A stretch of DNA of 64,000 nucleotides from positions 372,001 to 436,000 of the forward strand of contig CAVTNU010000002.1 in assembly GCA_963736175.1 (NCBI GenBank). Reading direction: 5' to 3'. Below the pieces are notes generated by a model. The model was given only the letters and a program-made list of their open reading frames with translations, was not told the origin of the DNA and did not search any database. The stretch's first letter is position 1; every line of letters starts with the position of its first letter. The DNA comes from Rhodoblastus sp963736175. Its GTDB lineage: Bacteria > Pseudomonadota > Alphaproteobacteria > Rhizobiales > Beijerinckiaceae. Shown in pieces: positions 57,491 through 64,000 of this stretch. The position numbers and the translations under genes are program-made.

Positions 57491-57975
57491 GCTGGCCGGC
57501 GCGAGTCCAAGGCGCGTTTTTGGGCTTTTTCCGCGACGCGCGCGCGGCCTCCGCCGTCGAGTTCGCGCTGGTCGCCGCGCCTTTCCTTGTTCTTCTGCTC
57601 GGAATATTGCAGATCTCGATCTATTACCTGACGCAGGCCTCGCTCGACGCCGGCGTGAATAATACGGCGGGCTATCTGCGTTCGCAGTTCACATCGGCGT
57701 CGCCGACGTTCCCGACCGCCGCCGCGCTCAAAGCCAAGGTGGTTTCGACTTCGGGCGGCGTGATTTACAACAACAGCACCCTTGCCGTCGAAATTCGGCA
57801 ATTGACGACGCTCGCCGCTGGCGCCGTGGCGATCACGGACGCCGCGCGGGATTATGGATCGACGACCTCGACTCTGGTTCTGCGCGCGCAATCGTCGGTG
57901 GTCACGTTCGCGCCGGGCTTCAGTTCGCTCGCTTATGTCAGATCGAGCGCGATCGTGCGCCGGCAGGGCACATAA
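57487..57975 (+). CDS. TadE-like pilus-assembly pseudopilin
   Basis: The 162-residue protein has a short basic start and the TadE motif AASAVEFALVAAPFLVLLLGI at about 19-39 (given in part: SAVEFALVAAPFLVLLL), where the Glu at +5 marks the prepilin-type segment. The rest is a small extracellular domain. Its ATG overlaps the tadG stop by 4 bp and the next TadE starts 1 bp after its stop. Confidence 0.88.
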   Translation: MSWPARVQGAFLGFFRDARAASAVEFALVAAPFLVLLLGILQISIYYLTQASLDAGVNNTAGYLRSQFTSASPTFPTAAALKAKVVSTSGGVIYNNSTLAVEIRQLTTLAAGAVAITDAARDYGSTTSTLVLRAQSSVVTFAPGFSSLAYVRSSAIVRRQGT

Positions 57976-57976
57976 G

Positions 57977-58528
57977 ATGAAGCCGCTGCTCAAGCGCTTT
58001 ACATCGTCCGGCGGCAATGCGGCCATAGAATTCGCGTTGCTGGCGCCGATCCTTCTGATTTTGGCCGCCGGAATTACCGAGTTTGGCCGTATCTTCACGG
58101 TGTATAACCAGGTCAACCGGCTGGCGACGCAATACGCCATAGCCTGGGCCGATTGTGTCGACACTCCCGTCGGAGCCTGCGGGACAGAATTGACCAATCT
58201 GAGCGCCGCCAACACGATCGCGAATATTTTTCCGCTGCTGCAAAGCGCCAATCTCACATTGCAGATGTTTCAAATCGACATGGTCAGCTCGACGGACGGA
58301 ACATCGGCAAATCCGACGGTGATCTATGCTTATCCAGCCGGCGCGACGATGACGACGGCGCAATACAATTTGGCGACGGCGCGGTTTTCGGCGGGTCAGA
58401 CCGGCGTCATCGTCACGGCGAGCTACCAGCATTCGTTGACCTATTTCCCGACGCTGATGACGCCTTATCTCGGCGGGTATCTCAACCCGACCTACACGGT
58501 CGCGCAGTTGCGCGCCGCTCCGGGTTGA
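57977..58528 (+). CDS. TadE-like pilus-assembly pseudopilin
   Basis: The 183-residue protein has the TadE segment GGNAAIEFALLAPILLILAAG at about 12-32 (core AAIEFALLAPILLILAA) with the conserved Glu. A helical EFGRIFTVYNQVNRLATQYA region follows, then a Ser/Thr-rich extracellular part with two Cys. It is the last of a three-gene tad unit; no CpaF/TadA ATPase, TadB/C or Flp pilin lies in the window. Confidence 0.88.
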   Translation: MKPLLKRFTSSGGNAAIEFALLAPILLILAAGITEFGRIFTVYNQVNRLATQYAIAWADCVDTPVGACGTELTNLSAANTIANIFPLLQSANLTLQMFQIDMVSSTDGTSANPTVIYAYPAGATMTTAQYNLATARFSAGQTGVIVTASYQHSLTYFPTLMTPYLGGYLNPTYTVAQLRAAPG

Positions 58529-58935
58529 CGCCCATCGGTTTTGCGCTTCGGCGCGTCGCCGGCGCCTGGGTTCCGCAAGCGCGTCGTCACGTTCGTCTCG
58601 CTCCGCTTATGCGCGCGCACGCGTAAAATCTACAAATCTGCGTCGATCCAAAATTGCGCGATGCGATAACCCTCGTGTCCGAAGCCGGGCGCAAATCTTG
58701 ATCTCGCGCAATATCGCGTGAAATATGATACTGACCACCAGCGGTCGGCCCGCCTTAAAGCGTGCTTTCACGGGCTTCGCTTGACTTGGGCTTGCCTTTT
58801 GATAGGCACAAACGAAGCCGAACTTCCGGCGGAATGAAAAATGGATTCGCCCGGGCGGCGATGTTTGACCCGGAATTTAGCGCTGATGGCGCGATGGGCC
58901 GCCTTGAAGATGCGGCCGGACGATTTGGAGCGATT
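58529..58935. other. Region between tadE and ialB
   Basis: About 400 bp. The ialB frame is open back to 58762 with several ATGs (58834, 58861), but a signal peptide and a ribosome site support the start at 58936. No terminator was seen after tadE. Confidence 0.4.
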
Positions 58936-59502
58936 ATGGCGCGCGCTGCATGTGGCGGACTGCCGAACTTTCGAATTTTTGGCGGCTTCTCGCCTTTCAG
59001 GACGGCGATGTTGACGCTCGGCCTGTGTCTGGCCGGCGTGTGCGCCGCGATCGCTCCGGCGCAGGCGCAGGCGCAGGGGCAAGTCAAGTCCAAGTTCGGC
59101 GATTGGGATTTGCGTTGCGAGACGCCGCCCGGCGCGGCGCGCGAACAATGCGCTCTGCTGCAGTCCGTCGCCGCCGAGGACAAGCCCAATGTCAATCTGG
59201 TCGTGATCGTGTTGAAGACGGCCGACGGCAAAAGCCGGTTGTTGCGCGTCATCGCCCCCCTTGGCGTTCTCCTGCCCTCGGGTTTGGGTCTGAAAATCGA
59301 TTCGGTCGACGTCGGCCGCGCCGGTTTCGTGCGTTGCCTGCCGTCCGGCTGCATCGCCGAGGTCGTCATGGAAGACAAGCTGCTCGATCAATTACGCACG
59401 GGTCAGACGGCGACCTTCATCATTTTCCAGACGCCGGAGGAAGGCGTCGGCATTCCGTTGGCCCTCGCTGGGTTCAAGGACGGCTTTGAAAAGCTCCCCT
59501 AG
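58936..59502 (+). CDS. IalB-family (invasion-associated locus B) periplasmic protein
   Basis: IalB-type proteins are secreted, of unclear function, and abundant in Hyphomicrobiales. From the ATG at 58936 (GGAGCG before it) the protein has 188 residues with a signal peptide ending near APAQAQA. The mature domain has KFGDWDLRCETPPGA, EQCALLQSV, NLVVIVLKTADG, IAPLGVLLPSGLGLKID, VRCLPSGCIAEVVM and FIIFQTPEEGVGIPLAL, all family blocks. Two Cys pairs are expected. Confidence 0.9.
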   Translation: MARAACGGLPNFRIFGGFSPFRTAMLTLGLCLAGVCAAIAPAQAQAQGQVKSKFGDWDLRCETPPGAAREQCALLQSVAAEDKPNVNLVVIVLKTADGKSRLLRVIAPLGVLLPSGLGLKIDSVDVGRAGFVRCLPSGCIAEVVMEDKLLDQLRTGQTATFIIFQTPEEGVGIPLALAGFKDGFEKLP

Positions 59503-59711
59503 AATGTTGGGCGGCAGACTGAAATCGCTTTATTTTAGGCCTGCTCGCGGAGCCTTTCTGGAGGACTCCGTTGGATTTTCCGAGTGCTTATTCCAGCCGC
59601 GCCGGCAACGAAACTCTTGTCGGTTCGCCAGTTTAGATTAAAAACAGGGCGCGGCTCCGCGCGGCCGACAATATCGGCAAGCGGGCGCGGAAATGGTTCG
59701 GGGGGTTGCGT

Positions 59712-60449
59712 ATGAATGACGTTTTGCGCGGGTCGAAAACTTCGGCTCGGACGCGGCTGCGTTTCAAGACTGCTCCTTCCGGCGATTGGACGCTTCCATG
59801 GCGCAGCGGGGCGCCGTCCAAGGCCGCGCGCGGGGCGCTATGCGTCGCCGGCGCCATGGCGCTGGCCGGCTGCGGCGGCAATCCGGTCGCCGGCCTGTTC
59901 GGCATGGGCCAGTCGGGACCGGAGAAAATTCAACCGACGGGGCTCAAATGCCCGGTGGTTATTGTGCAGGACGGCGCGTCGGAACTGCGCATCGAGGCCA
60001 ATGGGGCCGTGCGCTACCAGATTTCCATCGCCAATGTGGCGCGCGACTGCGCTCCAGAAAGCGCCGGCGGCCTTGGTGTCAGAGTCGGCGTCGAGGGGCG
60101 GGTGCTGATCGGTCCGGCTGGAGCAGCCGGCTCTTATTTCGGCCCCTTGCGCATCACGGTCCGCGACGACGCCAATAATCGTACGGTGGGAACGAAATCC
60201 TATTCCGTTGGGGCGAACGTGCCGACCGGCGTCGGTCAAGCGCCGTTCCAATTGGTGTCGGACCCGGTGCTTGTGCCGATAACGCCCGAGAACGGACCAG
60301 AAGCCTTCACGATCCTGGTCGGATTGGGCGACGGCAAGGCGAAAGCCGGCGCGTCCGGCCTCGCGCCCGATCGCACGCGCGCCAAAACGCCCGATCATGC
60401 GCAGACCAGACATAGGCGCGGACACAGCGACGCGGACGCGAACAAGTAA
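59712..60449 (+). CDS. Lipoprotein of unknown function
   Basis: The 245-residue protein has a long basic N-terminus before a hydrophobic segment and the lipobox LAGC (Cys near 56). The mature part holds PTGLKCPVVIVQDGASELRIE and conserved-looking beta strands (RYQISIANVARDCAP, VGVEGRVLIGPAG, LRITVRDD). A Lys/Arg/His-rich tail ends it. It sits outside or at the inner face of the outer membrane. I do not recognise the family. Confidence 0.7.
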   Translation: MNDVLRGSKTSARTRLRFKTAPSGDWTLPWRSGAPSKAARGALCVAGAMALAGCGGNPVAGLFGMGQSGPEKIQPTGLKCPVVIVQDGASELRIEANGAVRYQISIANVARDCAPESAGGLGVRVGVEGRVLIGPAGAAGSYFGPLRITVRDDANNRTVGTKSYSVGANVPTGVGQAPFQLVSDPVLVPITPENGPEAFTILVGLGDGKAKAGASGLAPDRTRAKTPDHAQTRHRRGHSDADANK

Positions 60450-60460
60450 GCGCGACACGC

Positions 60461-61561
60461 CTAGGCGTCGCCTCCTATGTGGCCGTCCCGTTGCGTGCCC
60501 GATTTTTTCAGGCGTTGCAAGACAAACGGCAGAATGGCGCTGATGAACATGAAGCGCGCCAGATGGTGGGCGCTGACGTAAAGCGGATCGAGACCGAGCG
60601 CGAAAGCCAGGAACGTCATCGCTTCAAGACCGCCCGGCGAAAAAGCCATGAATGTCTCGGCGAAGGGCAGGCCGAGCGCCCGCCCCGCGGCGAAGGCGAA
60701 GAGGGCGGCGATCGCCATCGCGGCGGCGAAACCGCCGATCGCCGCGACCAACGAACGGCCGAGATAGGCCCAATCGAAATCGATGAAGCGCCCGCCGATC
60801 CAAGCGCCGACAAGAATTTGGCCCGCGCCGGACAAAAGCGGAGGAAGCCGCCCGGCCGCAAAGCCGACGCCGTGCAACACGGCCGAAACGGCCATGGCGC
60901 CAAGCAGCATGCCCGCCGCGACATGCGCGCGCTCGAACGCAAGGCCGACAAGGGCGCCGACGGCGAACACCAGCGCGATAATCGCCGGCGGATCGATCGG
61001 CGTGTTGGACGCTATAGCGCCGAAAGCCGCGCCGTTCGCGCCGCCGTGCGCGCCGCTGGCGGCGATGGCGAGCGGCAGGGCGGCCATGACGAAGAGAATA
61101 CGGCAGACCTGCACGACGGCGACCTTGCGCAGATCGACGTCCGGCCGGCTCTGCCCCAGCGCGAAAACGTAGGACAGCGCGCCCGGCACGGCGGCCAGCA
61201 AAGCGCTGGCGGGGCTCCAGCCAGGCAGGCGCGCAAGCCAAAGCGCGCCGACAAAGGTCATGGCGCAGACGGCGACGATCATCAGGGCAAGCGATATTGG
61301 ATAGTCGGCGAGCCCCGCCAGCATTTGCGGCGAGACGGCCGAGCCGGTGGCGACGCCCGTGGCGGTCATGGCGGCAAGACGCAAAGGCGTCGAAAGCGGC
61401 GCCGCCGCGCCGAAGAACGACAGCGCGATGACGCCGGCCATCGCGCCGGTCAGCCAGCCGCCTGGAACATGGAGATAAGCCAGAAGAGCGCCGCCGGCCG
61501 CGGCCGCCGCGAGGCTGGCACCTTGCCCGCCAAGATCGCCGATGGGCTTTGACAGCCTCAT
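60461..61561 (-). CDS. AbrB family membrane protein
   Basis: The 366-residue membrane protein has about ten helices and the two AbrB-type duplicated halves: LPGWSPASALLAAVPGALSYV and AETFMAFSPGGLEAMTFLA share the PGG/PGAL-E/S block. The family (also called AmoA-like, not related to ammonia monooxygenase catalysis) contains putative transporters or regulators. It lies 4 bp downstream of the aminotransferase gene and is likely co-transcribed with it. Confidence 0.88.
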   Translation of the reverse strand: MRLSKPIGDLGGQGASLAAAAAGGALLAYLHVPGGWLTGAMAGVIALSFFGAAAPLSTPLRLAAMTATGVATGSAVSPQMLAGLADYPISLALMIVAVCAMTFVGALWLARLPGWSPASALLAAVPGALSYVFALGQSRPDVDLRKVAVVQVCRILFVMAALPLAIAASGAHGGANGAAFGAIASNTPIDPPAIIALVFAVGALVGLAFERAHVAAGMLLGAMAVSAVLHGVGFAAGRLPPLLSGAGQILVGAWIGGRFIDFDWAYLGRSLVAAIGGFAAAMAIAALFAFAAGRALGLPFAETFMAFSPGGLEAMTFLAFALGLDPLYVSAHHLARFMFISAILPFVLQRLKKSGTQRDGHIGGDA

Positions 61562-61565
61562 CGCG

Positions 61566-62798
61566 TCACAATTTTTTCAGCCATTTGGCGAGCCGGTCGC
61601 CGGCTTCGACGACGTCGTCGTAGCGGCGCGCGAAACACAGGCGCAGAAAGTTCGATCCGCCCGCGCCGAACGCCGTTCCCGGCGCAACGCCGACGCCGGC
61701 CTCGTCGACCAGCCGTAGAGCCAGCGCGCGGGTGTCCGGCTCCCCGTCGACGGCGCAGAACAGGTAGAAAGTTCCCTCGAGCGGCGCCGCCCGCACACGG
61801 CTCGTCGCCGTCAGGACCTCGCGTAAATGCGCGCCAGCGCGTCGCATGTCGGCGATCTGCTCGGCCAGAAATGGTTCGCCCTGATCGAGCGCGGCGATGG
61901 CGGCGCGCTGCATCGGCATGGCGACCCCCGATGTCGAATATTGGATCAGATTTTCGATGATGTCGCCCAATTCGGCAGGCGCTTCCAGCCAGCCGGCGCG
62001 CCAGCCGGTCATCGCCCAGTTCTTTGACAGGGTTTGTACGAACAAGACCCGGTCGCCTTCGTCAATCAGATCGTGAAAGGACGGCGCGCGACGCCCTGTG
62101 TGAACCAGGCGTCCGTAGATCTCGTCGGCCAGGACCCACAATCCCTTGGCGCGCGCCAGGTTGAGAATGTCAGCTAGTTCGCCCAAACTTGCCGTCCAGC
62201 CGGTGGGATTGGCGGGCGTATTGACGACGATCGCCCGAGTGCGTTCGCTGATAGCCGCGCGCAGCCGTTCGGGGTCCAGCCGCCAGCGCCATTCGCCCGC
62301 TTCCTCGACAAAGCTGAGTTGGACCTCGACGACGCGGGCGCCGGCAAGGCTCAAAGCCCCGGCGAAATTCGGCCAGGCCGGCGTGAGAATGACGACCTCG
62401 TCGCCCGCGCCCGCCAGCATGCGCGAGGCGATCTGCAAAGCGTGCATGCCGCCGACCGTGGCGAAAAACCGATCCGGCGTGAAGGACTTATCACTGTTGG
62501 CGAAGGGTTTGCCGTACTGCGCGCTCATGTAGCGGGCGATCGCCTGACGCAGATCGGGATGTCCGCATTGCGGCATATAGAAGGTTTCCCCCGCCGCCAG
62601 CGAGGCGTGCGCCGCGTCGACGATGAAACCGGGCGTCGCGCGGTCGCTTTCCCCAACCCAGAGCGGAATGAGGTCAGCGCGCCCGCGGCCGTAATTGAAT
62701 ACTTCGACAATGCCGCTGGGCGCCGTTTCGCGCGCCTCCGGCCGCAGGCTGGCGCGGCGCGCGTTGTGTTCGGCGCTGGGCTTATTCGGTTCGGCCAA
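61566..62798 (-). CDS. Class I/II PLP aminotransferase (aspartate aminotransferase-like)
   Basis: The 410-residue enzyme has the fold-type I features VGGMHALQIASRMLAGAGDEV, NTPANPTGW, the PLP Asp in LADEIYGRL and the Schiff-base Lys in SKNWAMTGWRAGW. An Arg near FLRLCFARRYDD would bind the substrate carboxylate. The substrate cannot be read from sequence. The N-terminal 30 residues are extra and disordered. Confidence 0.92.
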   Translation of the reverse strand: MAEPNKPSAEHNARRASLRPEARETAPSGIVEVFNYGRGRADLIPLWVGESDRATPGFIVDAAHASLAAGETFYMPQCGHPDLRQAIARYMSAQYGKPFANSDKSFTPDRFFATVGGMHALQIASRMLAGAGDEVVILTPAWPNFAGALSLAGARVVEVQLSFVEEAGEWRWRLDPERLRAAISERTRAIVVNTPANPTGWTASLGELADILNLARAKGLWVLADEIYGRLVHTGRRAPSFHDLIDEGDRVLFVQTLSKNWAMTGWRAGWLEAPAELGDIIENLIQYSTSGVAMPMQRAAIAALDQGEPFLAEQIADMRRAGAHLREVLTATSRVRAAPLEGTFYLFCAVDGEPDTRALALRLVDEAGVGVAPGTAFGAGGSNFLRLCFARRYDDVVEAGDRLAKWLKKL

Positions 62799-62880
62799 AC
62801 GGATGTTCCCGCGGTTGAAAAGGAAAACAGGAACGCTGCCGGGTCGAGGCGACAGCGCTGACGCCTTTTTAATGGGCGGA

Positions 62881-63306
62881 TTACTTTTTGGCGAGCAGAT
62901 CGCGGATTTCGGTGAGAAGGACCTGTTCGCGCGGCGTCGGCGTCGGCTCGACTGGCTCCGCTTCCGCCGCCGGCTTGGCGGTCAGGTGGTTGATCGCGCG
63001 GATGGCGAGGAAGATCACGGCCGCGAGAATCAGGAAGTTGACGAGCGCCGTCAAGAAGGAGCCAATGCCCAGAACGGCGCCTAATTTCTTGGCGTCGGCG
63101 TAGGCGGGATGGCCGACCACCGCGGCGGACAGCGGGATATAGATATTGGTGAAATCGAGGCCGCCGAAAAGCGCGCCGACGATCGGCATTATGATGTCCT
63201 CGACGATCGAGCCGACGATTTTGCCGAACGCCGCGCCAATGATGACGCCCACCGCGAGATCGATGGCATTGCCGCGCAACACGAACTTTTTGAAATCTTC
63301 CAACAT
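62881..63306 (-). CDS. mscL: MscL, large-conductance mechanosensitive channel
   Basis: MscL opens when turgor rises and prevents lysis. The 141-residue protein starts MLEDFKKFVLRGNAIDLAVGVIIGAAFG (quoted in part: FVLRGNAIDLAVGV), with the TM1 glycine/alanine gate. The periplasmic loop has YADAKKLGAVLGIGSF, then TM2 and the C-terminal EQVLLTEIRDLLAKK bundle. The ATG at 63306 begins the family N-terminus. Confidence 0.97.
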   Translation of the reverse strand: MLEDFKKFVLRGNAIDLAVGVIIGAAFGKIVGSIVEDIIMPIVGALFGGLDFTNIYIPLSAAVVGHPAYADAKKLGAVLGIGSFLTALVNFLILAAVIFLAIRAINHLTAKPAAEAEPVEPTPTPREQVLLTEIRDLLAKK

Positions 63307-63396
63307 TTTCTTAACTCCAAGCTGGCGCGCCGTCGAAAACGACCGTAGAGCCAACGAACGCGTGCGGAAATTGAACGAGGCGCCGTCGATGGTCAA

Positions 63397-63420
63397 GCCG
63401 GCGCGGGCTTTCGCGCCGGC
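63397..63420. other. 9-bp hairpin in the mscL/kinase intergenic region
   Basis: GCCGGCGCG and CGCGCCGGC surround a 6-base loop. It is between two diverging genes, 37 bp before the kinase ATG, so it would be in the kinase leader rather than a terminator. Confidence 0.45.
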
Positions 63421-63456
63421 GAGAATGCTTTAAAACGGGGGCGTATAGAGGCAAAT

Positions 63457-64000
63457 ATGGTCGCCAGTCGCATCGGCGTTATCACGACGCTATTGTATTT
63501 TATCGCTCTTTTCGCGCTCGCCCATTTCGGCGACACGAAGGGCGCCAAGCTGGTGCGCGGGCGCGCGCGCAAGGCCGTTTACGCCCTGAGCCTTGGCGTC
63601 TATTGCACGTCCTGGACTTTTTTCGGTTCGGTCGGTCTGGCGTCCTCGCAGGGCCTGGATTTTCTGTCGATCTATATCGGGCCGATCCTCGTGTTCTCCC
63701 TGGGCTGGCCTTTGATCGCCCGCATCGCCCGGCTGGCGCGATCGCAAAACTCGACATCGATCGCCGATTTTCTCGCCGCCCGTTATGGCAAGTCGGAGGC
63801 GGTCGCCGCCATCGTTGCGGTGATTTCCGTGATCGGCGTCGTGCCCTATATCGCCTTGCAGCTCAAAGCGATTTCCGCGTCGCTGGCGGTGGCGCTTGGC
63901 GGCGTGCAGGCGCACGGCGCCGCCGCTCCGGCGGCCGATCTGTCGCTGCTGGCCGCCTTGCTGCTGGCCGGATTCGCCATCGCCTTCGGCACGAGGCGCG
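63457..64000 (+). CDS. Sodium/solute symporter-type sensor histidine kinase, partial
   Basis: The frame starts at an ATG with AGAGG upstream and runs off the right edge (181 complete codons). The N-terminal 181 residues have four to five hydrophobic segments and the SLC5/SSF-type blocks YCTSWTFFGSVGLASSQGLDF, RSQNSTSIADFLAARYGKS and ISVIGVVPYIALQLKAI (each given in part where long). These are typical of CbrA-like hybrid kinases with a symporter module in front. The kinase part is not in the window, so the fusion is inferred. Confidence 0.8.
   Translation, partial: MVASRIGVITTLLYFIALFALAHFGDTKGAKLVRGRARKAVYALSLGVYCTSWTFFGSVGLASSQGLDFLSIYIGPILVFSLGWPLIARIARLARSQNSTSIADFLAARYGKSEAVAAIVAVISVIGVVPYIALQLKAISASLAVALGGVQAHGAAAPAADLSLLAALLLAGFAIAFGTRR

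Overview
The window is GC-rich chromosomal DNA from an alphaproteobacterium, most likely of the order Hyphomicrobiales (Rhizobiales). Four things point there: a hup/hyp hydrogenase cluster in the Bradyrhizobium/Rhizobium order, a tRNA-His with the alphaproteobacterial A73/no-extra-G form, a PdhS-type cell-cycle kinase, and a GcrA-like domain, IalB and phasins. The genus cannot be fixed from this sequence; a Beijerinckiaceae/Methylocystaceae relative is a guess.

Region 1 (1-17000, minus strand) is an H2-oxidation locus. It runs hupSLCDEF then hupGHIJK-hypAB-hypF, and hypF leaves the left edge. Two good sigma-54 (-24/-12) promoters are visible, one before hupS and one before hupG. Both have the 9-mer TGGAAAGCA about 110-130 bp upstream of the predicted start. 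Upstream lie a heme-oxygenase-like diiron protein, a GcrA-domain protein, two small genes (one frameshifted), a BrnT-type toxin-antitoxin pair and the H2 sensor hupUV. HupUV is expected to sense H2, an NtrC-type regulator (HoxA/HupR, not in this window) to act at the sigma-54 promoters, and the Hup/Hyp proteins to mature the membrane-bound uptake hydrogenase HupSL.

Region 2 (17000-27000) holds a spermidine-synthase-like protein, an acetyltransferase, a large basic-amino-acid decarboxylase and a periplasmic methionine-sulfoxide repair operon (msrB-dipZ-msrA). A mobile patch follows: a RelE/HigA-type module between 31-bp inverted repeats, a duplicated scrap of msrA and a complete IS630-type element with TA target duplication.

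Region 3 (27000-53000) is mostly housekeeping: a ScfR/RamB-type regulator, serB, miaA, selO, creA, an extradiol dioxygenase, a PII protein, mtnA, a phosphopantetheinyl transferase, tRNA-His, two phasins with a clear terminator, a PdhS-like kinase, rsmE, a peroxiredoxin, a frameshifted DsbD-like gene, yqgE and a GGDEF/EAL protein.

Region 4 (51000-64000) contains an M16 protease and thrC separated by a 266-bp MITE that supplies the thrC stop codon. Next is an AT-rich control region leading into a tadG-tadE-tadE operon whose TadG carries two copies of an extracellular beta-sandwich-like module. IalB, a lipoprotein, an AbrB-type membrane protein, an aminotransferase, mscL and the start of a symporter-histidine kinase complete the window.
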